Shown here one piece after another: positions 1 to 8,107 of a stretch of 64,000 nucleotides of DNA. Position 1 is the first letter of the stretch; every line of letters starts with the position of its first letter. This DNA is from Pelomonas caseinilytica. GTDB lineage: Bacteria > Pseudomonadota > Gammaproteobacteria > Burkholderiales > Burkholderiaceae_C. The position numbers were made by a program, and so were the translations under genes. The stretch is taken from contig NZ_JAJTWT010000002.1 of assembly GCF_021353235.1 (NCBI RefSeq), positions 310,001 through 374,000 on the forward strand, given 5' to 3'. The notes beneath the pieces are model-generated. The model was not told the origin of the DNA, made no database searches, and saw nothing but the letters and a program-made list of their open reading frames with translations.

Positions 1-1529
1 ACGGCGGCAGGCTGGGCAGCTACGACGTCGCCGCCTACCTCCGCCTGGGCGACACCGACGGCCAGCGAGAGACCGTCACGGCCGATCAGCAGACCCTGCT
101 CGACACCGTGTTCGGCACCCACGCCAGCCTCGCGCCCGGGCACATGAACACGGGCTTCAAGGCCGTGGACGCCAATGCCGAGGTCGCCCGCGACAAGTTC
201 CGCCTGCGCGCCAGCTACAAGCTGCGCGACGACCTGCAGACGGGTGCCGGCGTGGCCGCCGCGCTGGACCCCGTCGGCCGCTACCGCATCGAGCGCGTCA
301 CTTCGGACCTGTCCTGGTCGGACATCGACCTCGGCCCCGACTGGCGCGGCACGCTGACCGCCAGCTATCTGAGCTATGCGCAGACCTTCAACGTGCCGCT
401 GCAGCTCTTCCCGCCGGGGGCTTTCGGCGGCAGCTTTCCGAACGGCATGCTGGGCGCGCCGAGCAGCTGGGAGCGCCAGCTGCGGCTGGCGGCCGTGGCC
501 TCCTACGGCGGCTTCAAGGGCCACAGCCTGCGCCTGGGCGCCGGGCATGACGACCTCGACATGTACCGCACGCGGGAGCTGAAGAACTTCACCATCATCG
601 CCAGCGGCCCGGCCGTCGGCCTGCCCGTGCCCACGGCCGACGGCCAGCTCCAGGAGTTCCCCGCCGCGGCCTCCTTCGCCGAGCCCCACCGCCGCCAGGT
701 CAGCTATGTCTACGTGCAGGACGAATGGGGCGTGGCCAAGGACTGGACGCTGACGGCCGGCCTGCGGCATGACCGCTACTCCGATTTCGGCAGCACCACC
801 AACCCGCGCGCCGCCCTGGTGTGGGATGCCAACCTCGACCTCACGGTGAAGCTGCTCTACGGGCGCGCCTTCCGTGCGCCGGCCTTCACCGAGCAGTACA
901 GCATCAACAACCCCGTCATCCGCGGCAATGCCGCCCTCCGGCCCGAGACCATCAGCACCTGGGAGGCGGCGTTCTCCTGGCAGGTGCAGGCGGACGCCCA
1001 GCTCAACCTGAGCCTGTTCCGCTACGACATGAAGAACATCATCCGCACCACCGACGCCGGCGGCGGCACCGCCCAGTTCAACAACATCGGCGCCCAGCAT
1101 GGCAATGGCGTTGAGCTGGAGGGCCTGTGGGACGCGACACGCAAGCTGCGCCTGAGCGGCAACCTGGCGCTGCAGCACTCCATCGAGGACATGACGGGCA
1201 CGGACGCCGGCTACGCGCCGCGCCTGCACTTCAACCTGCGGGCCGACTGGAGCCTGACGACCGGCTGGCGGCTCAGCGGCCAGGTCAACCACGTTGCCGA
1301 GCGCAAGCGCTCGGCCGGCGATGCGCGCGCGCCCATCCCTGACTACACGACGGCCGACCTGACGCTGCGCACGGCGGCCGGCAAGGACGGCTGGTCCTTC
1401 GCCGCCTCGGTGCGCAACCTCTTCAACGCCGATGCCCGCGAGCCCAGCATGGCGCCGGGCCTGGCCCTGCCCAACGACATCCCGCTGGCGCGGCGCTCAC
1501 TCTACGTTCAGCTCGCTTACCGCCTCTGA
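1..1529 (+). CDS. TonB-dependent outer-membrane receptor, C-terminal part (5' end outside window)
   Basis: The frame is open from base 3, so the start lies upstream of the window; about 508 residues are visible. The visible part is the beta-barrel of a TonB-dependent receptor: alternating aromatic/polar strands, the family-typical RAFRAPAFTEQYS followed by NNPVIRGNAALRPE in the middle, and closing strands ending in LYVQLAYRL. Plug and TonB box are not visible, so the substrate (siderophore, cobalamin, carbohydrate or other) cannot be told. The last 33 bases overlap the 3' end of the convergent P450 gene. There is no transporter or regulator next to it in the window. Confidence 0.9.
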   Translation, partial: GGRLGSYDVAAYLRLGDTDGQRETVTADQQTLLDTVFGTHASLAPGHMNTGFKAVDANAEVARDKFRLRASYKLRDDLQTGAGVAAALDPVGRYRIERVTSDLSWSDIDLGPDWRGTLTASYLSYAQTFNVPLQLFPPGAFGGSFPNGMLGAPSSWERQLRLAAVASYGGFKGHSLRLGAGHDDLDMYRTRELKNFTIIASGPAVGLPVPTADGQLQEFPAAASFAEPHRRQVSYVYVQDEWGVAKDWTLTAGLRHDRYSDFGSTTNPRAALVWDANLDLTVKLLYGRAFRAPAFTEQYSINNPVIRGNAALRPETISTWEAAFSWQVQADAQLNLSLFRYDMKNIIRTTDAGGGTAQFNNIGAQHGNGVELEGLWDATRKLRLSGNLALQHSIEDMTGTDAGYAPRLHFNLRADWSLTTGWRLSGQVNHVAERKRSAGDARAPIPDYTTADLTLRTAAGKDGWSFAASVRNLFNADAREPSMAPGLALPNDIPLARRSLYVQLAYRL

Positions 1530-2654
1530 CGTCTCGAACACCACCGGCAGGCTGCTGAAGCCGAAGAGCACGACCGACTGCAGCGGCTCGGCCGCCCTGC
1601 CCTCGTCCAGGCGCAGCTGGCCGAAGCGGCGCAGCAGCGTCGACAGCGCCACCCGCGCCTCCAGCCGGCCCAGGCCCGCGCCGAGGCAGTAGTGGATACC
1701 GTGGCCGAAGCTCAGGTGGCGGTTGGCCGTGCGGGTGATGTCGAAGCGGTCGGCATGCGGGAAGGCCGACTCGTCGCGGTTGCCCGAGGCGTTGAAGGTC
1801 ATGACCTGCTGGCCGGCCCGGATGAGCTGGCCGCCCAGCTCCACGTCGCGCGTCGCGCGGCGGGCGAAGAACTGGAAGGGCGTGTTGAAGCGCAGCGCCT
1901 CCTCGATGGCCGAGGGCAGCAGTTCCGGGTCGGCCTCGAGCTGGCGCAAGGCCTTGGGATGGGCCAGCAGCAGCTGCAGGGTGTTGCCGATGAGGTTGGT
2001 GGTGGTCTCGAAGCCGGCAATCAGCAGCAGGCGGCAGGTGCTGGCCACTTCCGGCAGCGTCAGCCGCTCGCCGTCGACCTCGGCGGCCAGCAGGCCGCTG
2101 ACGAGGTCGCCCGTGGGGTGGTCGCGCCGCGAGGCGATCAGCCGGGCCAGGTAGGCGTCGAGCTCGTCGACGGCCGCGACGAACTCGGGCGCGGGCACCT
2201 GACCCATGAGCTCCATCTCGGCCGCGCGGATGGCCGGGATGGACCACTGCTTGAACTTGTCGTGGTCGGCCGCCGGCAGGCCCAGCAGCTCGGCGATGAC
2301 GGTGACGGGCAGCGGGAAGGCCAGGTCCTTGACCAGGTCCATGCGGCCCGCGGCCTCGACGCGGTCGAGCAGGGCCTCGGTGATGGCCTGCACCTTGGGC
2401 TCCAGGTCGGCGATGACCTTGCTCGTGAAGGCCCGCGCCACCAGCCGGCGGAACTGGGTGTGCCGCGGCGGGTCCATGAAGACCATCATCTTGCCGTCCG
2501 ACAGGTCGGAGGAGAAGGTCTTGGCGTCGCCCAGCACCGTCTGGATGTCGTGGTAGCCGTAGACCTCCCAGACCTGGAGCGTGTCGTTGAAGTGCACCGG
2601 CGCCGTGGCGCGCATGTGGGCGTAGTGCGGATAGGGATCGATGTGCATGGTCAT
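1497..2654 (-). CDS. Cytochrome P450 monooxygenase
   Basis: A soluble bacterial class I P450 of 385 residues, slightly short but complete. Seen: I-helix oxygen-activation motif AGFETTT (about 213-219), the ExxR pair E252/R255, and the haem loop FGHGIHYCLG with ligand Cys323. It would oxidise a small molecule using an external ferredoxin and reductase; neither is encoded nearby. It is the last gene of a four-gene minus-strand run (ThDP enzyme, two citrate-synthase-fold proteins, P450), and its ATG overlaps the preceding stop codon in ATGA, so it is probably translationally coupled. The neighbours suggest it tailors a product made by that pathway (inference). The 3' end runs 33 bp into the end of the opposing TonB receptor gene. 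Confidence 0.95.
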   Translation of the reverse strand: MTMHIDPYPHYAHMRATAPVHFNDTLQVWEVYGYHDIQTVLGDAKTFSSDLSDGKMMVFMDPPRHTQFRRLVARAFTSKVIADLEPKVQAITEALLDRVEAAGRMDLVKDLAFPLPVTVIAELLGLPAADHDKFKQWSIPAIRAAEMELMGQVPAPEFVAAVDELDAYLARLIASRRDHPTGDLVSGLLAAEVDGERLTLPEVASTCRLLLIAGFETTTNLIGNTLQLLLAHPKALRQLEADPELLPSAIEEALRFNTPFQFFARRATRDVELGGQLIRAGQQVMTFNASGNRDESAFPHADRFDITRTANRHLSFGHGIHYCLGAGLGRLEARVALSTLLRRFGQLRLDEGRAAEPLQSVVLFGFSSLPVVFETSEAVSELNVE

Positions 2655-3466
2655 GGTTGTGTAGGCGTGGACGGCCAGCGGCGCGGCGCAGGCCCTTCGT
2701 AGGCGACGTGCTCGCAGGACAGCGGGAACACCGTGCCCGGCGCCCGCTCGGCCGCCTCGATGAAGCAGGGCGACATGCCGGCCATGAAGACCGGCACCTG
2801 GAAGTGGTGCATCTCCCCGGGCGAGAAGCCGAGGTCGGCGCACAGGGCCGACATCAGCGCGGCGTAGTTCATGCGCAGCTTGGGGCTGCGCGCGACCAGC
2901 AGCTGCTCGGCCTCGAGGGCGATGCGCAGATGCGGCCCGCCGTCGAGCTGCAGCTCCCGGGCGATGCCCAGCACCCAGGGCAGGCGCTCGTCGATGCTGG
3001 CGATGGGCCGGCCATAGCCGTAGATGCGTCCGCGGGCGAGTTCCGCCTCGATGAAATCGCCCAGCGCGCCGCCCGCATCGACGTGGGCGCGGGCGCGGAT
3101 GAAGAAGTCGATGCTGCTGACGTAGGGATGGCCGCCATAGATGGTGGCCTCGGACATGGCCAGCGCGGCGGCGATGCCCAGCGCCGGCGTGCTGCGCGCC
3201 GAGCCGGCGAGCGCCGCGGCGCGGTTGTTCCAGATGCGCGCATCGGGGTAGCTGGTGCAGACCCACAGCGCGTGCAGCAGCCTGACCTGGGCCGCGCCGT
3301 GATGGCGGCCGGTGATGCCCAGCACGTAGAGCGCCATCCAGTCCAGGTGGCGCAGCTCTGCATGCAGGTCCTGGCCGCGGAACACGGCCCGGCTGCCGAC
3401 GAAGGCCTGGCCCATGCGCGTGGCCATGCGGTCGACGCTGTCCAGCAATGCCTGCGGTCCCTTCAT
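2651..3466 (-). CDS. Citrate-synthase-fold protein (second of a pair), catalytic residues not conserved
   Basis: 271 residues starting at MKGPQALLDS; the frame is open further upstream, but this ATG overlaps the upstream stop (ATGA). The middle and C-terminal parts follow the order of citrate synthase: a stretch at about 100-116 (GIAAALAMSEATIYGGHP) matches the region ending in GPLHGGA, GYGRP (150-154) matches GFGHR, and LRMNYAALM (198-206) matches the NVDF segment. By this alignment all three residues used by citrate synthase are changed: first His to Tyr110, second His to Arg153, Asp to Ala202. It is also much shorter than the usual 370-430 residues. It may be a partner subunit, a non-catalytic protein, or an enzyme with different chemistry. 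Citrate synthase activity itself is unlikely. Confidence 0.8.
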   Translation of the reverse strand: MKGPQALLDSVDRMATRMGQAFVGSRAVFRGQDLHAELRHLDWMALYVLGITGRHHGAAQVRLLHALWVCTSYPDARIWNNRAAALAGSARSTPALGIAAALAMSEATIYGGHPYVSSIDFFIRARAHVDAGGALGDFIEAELARGRIYGYGRPIASIDERLPWVLGIARELQLDGGPHLRIALEAEQLLVARSPKLRMNYAALMSALCADLGFSPGEMHHFQVPVFMAGMSPCFIEAAERAPGTVFPLSCEHVAYEGPAPRRWPSTPTQP

Positions 3467-4266
3467 GACGGCGCTCCCGGGTCGTCCTGCAGGTCCAGGG
3501 CGAAGAAGGGAAAGGCCTTGTGCCCCAGTGCGCCCTGCTCCAGCGCATGCGCGGCGGCACCGGGCAGGCGCAGCAGCAGGTGCAGCATCTCGCCCTGTTC
3601 GGGCGTGAAGCCCAGGTCGACGAGGGCGGCAGCGGCCACGCCAGCCATGGACAGGCCGCGGCCCGCCGCCTGCTCCAGCGGCTCGCGGCTGTGCTGCAGC
3701 CAGGCCAGCACGGGCCAGTCGCCGAGGGAGGCCAGCACGGCCAGCGTGCGCCGCACGATGCCGCAGCTGCCGGTGGCATGGGCGTCGAAGCCCGGGGGGT
3801 GCTCGGCCTGCGGCCAGATGCCGGCCCGCTCCTCGGCGGGCGCGGCCAGCGCACGCTCCCAGGCGGCCGGGCTGCGCCCGCAGGCCTGGAAGAGCTGCAT
3901 CGCCGCCCAGACCTCGCGCGCACCGCCGCTGCGCCCGGCCCCAACCGACAGCGCCGCGATCAACGCCGAGGCCGAGGTCGAGCCGCCGACGCCGGCGCAC
4001 ATCGCGGCGTGCACCGCGGCATCGCGCGGCCCGGGGTTGGCCAGGGCCACGGCCAGCGCCTCCAGCAGCTGCGCCGCCGGCGCGCCCGGGGCCTCGCCGC
4101 GCAACAGCAGGTAGAGCATGTCCACCCAGCGCGCCTGGCCCAGCATGTCGCCGTAGACGTCATAGCCGTGGCAAAGCGCGCGCTGCGTGGCGAAGGCGTT
4201 GTCGGGCTCGGCCACCTCCTGCCAGATGCGCGTGCGGACCTGCCCACGGGGGGCTGCCGCCGTCAT
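3463..4266 (-). CDS. Citryl-CoA-lyase/citrate-synthase-fold protein (first of a pair)
   Basis: 267 residues, in the size range of the short citryl-CoA lyases of the citrate synthase superfamily. The segment at about 85-117 (HAAMCAGVGGSTSASALIAA, then GRSGGARE) matches the GPLHGGA region of the family, and RLPGAAAHALEQ (233-244) matches the C-terminal R-x-x-G-x-x-x-H-x-x-E signature. The first catalytic His position reads Ser113. GFDAH (159-163) keeps a His, shifted by one. The usual NVD aspartate region reads LSMAGVAAA, with no acid. ATG overlaps the ThDP gene stop, and its own stop overlaps the next citrate-synthase-like gene. The two short proteins may form one hetero-oligomeric enzyme doing a Claisen or retro-Claisen step on a CoA thioester (inference). 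Confidence 0.8.
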   Translation of the reverse strand: MTAAAPRGQVRTRIWQEVAEPDNAFATQRALCHGYDVYGDMLGQARWVDMLYLLLRGEAPGAPAAQLLEALAVALANPGPRDAAVHAAMCAGVGGSTSASALIAALSVGAGRSGGAREVWAAMQLFQACGRSPAAWERALAAPAEERAGIWPQAEHPPGFDAHATGSCGIVRRTLAVLASLGDWPVLAWLQHSREPLEQAAGRGLSMAGVAAAALVDLGFTPEQGEMLHLLLRLPGAAAHALEQGALGHKAFPFFALDLQDDPGAPS

Positions 4267-6182
4267 CGCGCCGTTCCCAGCGTCTTCATGCGCAGGTTCA
4301 TCGGCGGCACCTCTTCGCCGTCGATGCGCACGTCCAGCAGCGTCGGCCCGCGGCGCGACAGCAGGGCCGTGAAGTCCAGGGCGTCGAGGTCCTGCGTCGA
4401 GCGCACGACCACGCCCGGGATGCCCATGGCCTCGGCCATGGCGGCGAAATCGACCTTGGGCAGCTGGAAGCCGATGGGCTCGGCGCCCGCCAGGCGCTGG
4501 CCGTGCTTGACCATGCCCAGCGCGCCGTCGTTGAGCACCACGTAGAGCACCGGCAGGCCCAGTTCGGCGGCCACGGTGATCTCCTGGCCGTTCATCAGGT
4601 AGCTGCCATCGCCGGTGAGGCAGACGACGGGGCAGCGGCGGTTGGCCATGGCGATGCCGACCGCCGAGCCGATGGCCCAGCCCATGGGCGCGAAGTCCAT
4701 GGTCACGCGCAGCCAGCTGGAGTGGCGCACCCGGCGCTCCTGGCCCGCCGGCAGATAGGCGTTGCCCGGCATGCGCCCGCTGCGCTGGTCATGCGGCGCG
4801 AGGTAGTGCACGGCCCAGGCCGCGCTATTGCCGGCGTCGGCGACGAAGCGCGTCTGCGGCGGGCAGCGCTCGCCCAGCGCGGCCAGCAGGCGCTGCGGCT
4901 TGACCGGTGCCGAATCGCCGTGAAGGGCCTCGGGCCGGTCCACCATGGCCTCGTAGGCCTGGCGGCCGACCTGCGGGTGCAGGAAAGGCAGCAGGGCCGC
5001 CTCCTGCGGCGACGCCAGCAGCGCGGTCAACTGCTCGCACACCGACTTGATGTGGCCGCGCACATGCAGCCGCGCCATCGGGGAGCGCATCAGGTTCTCG
5101 TCGCTGTCGTCGACGTGGACGAGGCGGCTGTTCAACAGGGCCGTCGACCAGCCGCCGCTGTTGAACTCCCCGAAGCCGGTGCCCAGGGCGATGACGAGGT
5201 CGGGCTCGCCCGACAGCAGTTCGGCCGCGCTGGCATGGCCGCCGAAGCCGAAGACGCCGCGAAAGCGCGGATGCCGCGGATTGACGAAGCCCTTGCCGTC
5301 GGGCGTCGTGATGAAGCTGCCGTCGGTTCGCTGCACCAGTTGCATCAGGTCATTGGCCGCCTCGCCGCAGCCGTCGCCGATCAGCCAGACCGGCTGGCGG
5401 GCGGAGAACAGCAGCCGCGCGAGCTGGCGCACGGCAGGCAGGTCGACCAGGGCCGGCGCGCGGCGCAGCAGGCCGGCGAAGTCGGGGGTTTCCACGTCGC
5501 TTGAAAGTGGGGCACGCAGGATGTCCACGGGGATGGACAGGTGGCTCGGGCCGCTGGGCGAGCGCTGGGCCTGCATCAGCGCATTGAAGAGCTTCACCGG
5601 CAACTGCTCGGCATGCGAGACCAGCGAGTTGTAGCGGGTGCAGGGGCGGAACATCGCCATGGTGTTGATGCCCGTGCAGCTCGACTCCTGCAGCGCCCCC
5701 TTGCCGAAGTTCTTGATCGGCGGCTGGCCGGTCAGCACCAGCAAAGGCACGTTGTTGTCGTAGGCGCAGGCCACCCCGGTGATGAGGTTGGTGGCGCCCG
5801 GCCCCGAGGTGGCGATGCACACGCCCAGGCGGCCCGTCTCGCGGGCATAGCCGTCGGCCATGTAGGCGGCGCCCTGCTCGTTGCGGGCGACGATCGCCTG
5901 GGGGCCTCCGCGCCGGCCGCTGCGGGCCAGGGCGTTGTACAGCGGCTCGATGGCACCACCGGGCACGCCGAAGACATATTCGACGCCGAGGGCGGCCAGG
6001 GCATCGACGATGAGGTCGGCGGCGTCGCGGGCGGCGACGTTGCGGGACGACTCGAACGCCCCGGCAGGGAACGGGGCAAAGGCAGTATTGGATTCCACGT
6101 TTCGGCAGGCGATGGGATGCCGCGCGTGGAGCGGCGGCAAGGCGCTCTCGGAGCGCCTCGCACCTGCTGGTCCGCACGGCAT
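4263..6182 (-). CDS. Thiamine-diphosphate-dependent enzyme, acetolactate synthase-like
   Basis: 639 residues from the most upstream ATG. Seen: the N-terminal pyrimidine-binding domain with the catalytic Glu in VARNEQGAAYMADGYAR (E102), the SGPGATNL loop, a middle Rossmann-like domain, and the C-terminal ThDP/Mg motif beginning GDGSYLMNGQ (524-533) and ending LND. This is the acetolactate synthase/glyoxylate carboligase fold: decarboxylation of a 2-oxo acid and transfer of the activated aldehyde. No small regulatory subunit is adjacent, and the next genes are citrate-synthase-like and P450, so branched-chain amino-acid synthesis is unlikely. The first ~45 residues look unrelated to the family. 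A GTG at 6098 (611 residues) is a likelier start, and neither start has a clear Shine-Dalgarno site. Confidence 0.88.
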   Translation of the reverse strand: MPCGPAGARRSESALPPLHARHPIACRNVESNTAFAPFPAGAFESSRNVAARDAADLIVDALAALGVEYVFGVPGGAIEPLYNALARSGRRGGPQAIVARNEQGAAYMADGYARETGRLGVCIATSGPGATNLITGVACAYDNNVPLLVLTGQPPIKNFGKGALQESSCTGINTMAMFRPCTRYNSLVSHAEQLPVKLFNALMQAQRSPSGPSHLSIPVDILRAPLSSDVETPDFAGLLRRAPALVDLPAVRQLARLLFSARQPVWLIGDGCGEAANDLMQLVQRTDGSFITTPDGKGFVNPRHPRFRGVFGFGGHASAAELLSGEPDLVIALGTGFGEFNSGGWSTALLNSRLVHVDDSDENLMRSPMARLHVRGHIKSVCEQLTALLASPQEAALLPFLHPQVGRQAYEAMVDRPEALHGDSAPVKPQRLLAALGERCPPQTRFVADAGNSAAWAVHYLAPHDQRSGRMPGNAYLPAGQERRVRHSSWLRVTMDFAPMGWAIGSAVGIAMANRRCPVVCLTGDGSYLMNGQEITVAAELGLPVLYVVLNDGALGMVKHGQRLAGAEPIGFQLPKVDFAAMAEAMGIPGVVVRSTQDLDALDFTALLSRRGPTLLDVRIDGEEVPPMNLRMKTLGTAR

Positions 6183-6451
6183 CGGGATCTGGATCGAGCC
6201 ACATTCATGGCTCCCTATGGGCCGCGGACGCTGGTCCGCATTGGCCTCGTTCCCCCCTTTGGCGTGCGCTGGGGCACGTCAGCGCCCCGCCACATCTCGT
6301 CCGCGCATGAATGCGTTTGCAACTGCGCGATGGACGGAACTGTATCCATTTGAAACATCCGCGCATCCCCTCGAACGGGGGCAGGCGGACAGGGGTGCGA
6401 CGCCGTCGCTGTCAGCGTCGTGACAGCGTTATGAGCGTTGTCAGTTCGGCG
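6183..6451. other. Gene-free gap upstream of the ThDP operon
   Basis: 269 bp between two minus-strand genes. It must hold the promoter of the ThDP/citrate-synthase-like/P450 run and the 3' end of the small secreted-protein gene. Apart from the inverted repeat at 6407-6428 I see no convincing -35/-10 pair, no terminator with a T run, and no small ORF with a good start. Confidence 0.5.
6407..6428. promoter_or_regulatory. Perfect 8-bp inverted repeat with 6-bp spacer (operator candidate)
   Basis: CGCTGTCA, spacer GCGTCG, TGACAGCG: a perfect dyad with the TGTCA-N6-TGACA form typical of dimeric regulator sites. It lies about 225 bp upstream of the longest ThDP ORF start and 24 bp beyond the stop of the small secreted-protein gene. 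There is no T run on either strand, so it is not a standard terminator. No regulator gene is adjacent. Confidence 0.35.
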
Positions 6452-7039
6452 TCAGGGGCAGTGGACGAAGACGCCCTGCACGGTGCAGGCGCCCCGCGGG
6501 CCCAGCAGCGTCGGGCCGACGCGCACCAGGGTCGAGCCGTCGCTGGTGAGGCAGGTGGCCGCATTGCAGTGGCTCACGGTCACCGGCGGCTCGACGCGGG
6601 GCGCAGGCACGTTGACCGGCGGCAGCGGCGGCATGGCGACCTGGGGCGGCCGAGGCGGGGCCGACGGCAGCCGGCCCGGCGCGGCGGGCGCCAGCGGCAC
6701 CCAGCCGTGCTGCGACGGCGGCGGGGAGGTGACCTGCCCGCCCAGGCAGACGTCCGCCACACGCTGGCGCAGCGGCTGCAGCCGGGCGGCGGCGATCCGC
6801 TGCCGGTCGGCGCCGGCCGAGGCCGAGGCCGCGGACGCCGCCGTGGCGGGGGCGGACATCAGGGCCTCCTCGGCCTGGTCGAGCTGGCGCAAAGCCTCGC
6901 GGCAGGCGCGCGTGCCGGGCAGGTCCTCGGCCCGGGCCGAGGGCATCGCCAGCGCGCAGCCCGGCAGTGCGAGCAGCCAGCGCCCCCGGTGCGGGGACGG
7001 CTGGCGAGGCAGGCGGCCGGTGCTCATGACGGGCGCCAT
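6452..7039 (-). CDS. Small secreted proline-rich protein, function unknown
   Basis: 195 residues. The N-terminus (basic stretch, then WLLALPGCALAMPSARA) looks like a signal peptide. A helical part follows with the pair CREALRQLDQAEEAL and RQRVADVCLGG, then a Pro-rich linker (about 105-150) and a compact C-terminal part with three Cys (SHCNAATCLT and ACTVQGVFVHCP). The even spacing of Cys suggests periplasmic disulfides. I do not recognise a family. A second in-frame ATG at 7027 gives 191 residues and may be the true start. It stands alone between CorA and the ThDP run, with no visible functional link to either. Confidence 0.65.
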   Translation of the reverse strand: MAPVMSTGRLPRQPSPHRGRWLLALPGCALAMPSARAEDLPGTRACREALRQLDQAEEALMSAPATAASAASASAGADRQRIAAARLQPLRQRVADVCLGGQVTSPPPSQHGWVPLAPAAPGRLPSAPPRPPQVAMPPLPPVNVPAPRVEPPVTVSHCNAATCLTSDGSTLVRVGPTLLGPRGACTVQGVFVHCP

Positions 7040-7113
7040 CTTGCGCCCGCCTCGTCAGGCGCGGATGTAGGCCGCCACCTGGGCCGGGCGTCCGACGGCT
7101 CCGGACGGCCGCG

Positions 7114-8085
7114 TCACAGCCAGCCCAGGCGCTTGAAGCGCCAGTACAGCGCTCCGCTGACGAGGCCGATGGCACCCAGGGCCATGGGGTAGCCGAAGGC
7201 CCATTTCAGCTCGGGCATCTTCTCGAAGTTCATGCCCCAGATGCCGGCCAGCGCCGTGGAGGCCGCGAAGATGGCGGCCCAGGCGGCCAGGCGCTTGGTC
7301 ACCAGCGATTCGTCGATGGTGACGAGGGTGAGGTTGACCTGGGTCGCCGCGATGATGGTTTCACGGGCCGCGTCGATGCTGGCCTGGATGCGCACCAGGT
7401 GGTCGTAGACGTCGCGGAAATAGTCCTGCATGGCCTTGCACACCGCCGGCACGCGGCCACCGTGCAGCTTGGCCGTCACCTCCAGCAGCGGCGTGACCGC
7501 GTGGCGCAGCGTGGCCAGGCGCTGCTTCAGGGCGAACAGGCGCTGCACGACGGCCTGGCGGTCCTGCCCGGCCTGGAACATGGTCGCCTCGAGGTGCTCC
7601 AGCTCGGCCTCGACGGCATCGATGAGGGGGAAGTAGCGGTCCACCACCGCGTCCATCAAGGCATAGAACACGAAGCCCGGCCCGAGGCGCAGCAGGTGGG
7701 GCTCGCGCTCGGAGCGGTCACGCACGCCCAGGAAGCCGCGGTCGCTGCGATGGCGCACCGACACGACGAAGCGCGCGCCGACGAAGACGTGCACCTCGCC
7801 GACCTGCAGTTCGCCATCGGGGCCGGCGTCGAGCAGGTGCATGGCGGCGAACAGCATGTCGCCGTACTCCTCGACCTTGGGCCGCTGGTGGCCCTTGCGG
7901 GCGTCCTCGACGGCCAGCGGCGGCAGGTCCAGCTCGTGCTGCAGGCGGCCGAGTTCGTCGTCGGTCGGGTCGCGCAGGGCGATCCAGACGAAGCCCGACT
8001 GCCGCGCCAGGGCCTCGGAAACGCCGTCCAGGCCCGGTTCGGCCACGATGCGGCCATCGTCGTAAACGGCGCTGTTGATCAGCAT
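7114..8085 (-). CDS. corA: Magnesium/cobalt transporter CorA
   Basis: 323 residues, the usual CorA length. Cytoplasmic alpha/beta N-terminal domain, long helical neck (about 150-260), then two C-terminal membrane segments with the diagnostic GMN motif (284-286, in GIWGMNFEKMPEL) at the end of TM1, and a basic tail (RFKRLGWL). It would form a pentameric inner-membrane channel for Mg2+ and possibly Co2+ or Ni2+. The frame is open upstream to 8208, but the family starts at MLINSAVY, so 8085 was chosen. It lies 22 bp downstream of the riboflavin synthase stop and may be read with it. Confidence 0.95.
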   Translation of the reverse strand: MLINSAVYDDGRIVAEPGLDGVSEALARQSGFVWIALRDPTDDELGRLQHELDLPPLAVEDARKGHQRPKVEEYGDMLFAAMHLLDAGPDGELQVGEVHVFVGARFVVSVRHRSDRGFLGVRDRSEREPHLLRLGPGFVFYALMDAVVDRYFPLIDAVEAELEHLEATMFQAGQDRQAVVQRLFALKQRLATLRHAVTPLLEVTAKLHGGRVPAVCKAMQDYFRDVYDHLVRIQASIDAARETIIAATQVNLTLVTIDESLVTKRLAAWAAIFAASTALAGIWGMNFEKMPELKWAFGYPMALGAIGLVSGALYWRFKRLGWL

Positions 8086-8107
8086 GGCAGGCGGCCCGCG
8101 CCGGTCG

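Noticed and set aside
1497-3944. 815-residue frame reading from upstream through the P450
   Set aside because: Only the last 385 codons have P450 motifs; the upstream part is the out-of-frame shadow of the citrate-synthase-like genes. The ATG at 2654 with ATGA overlap is the start.
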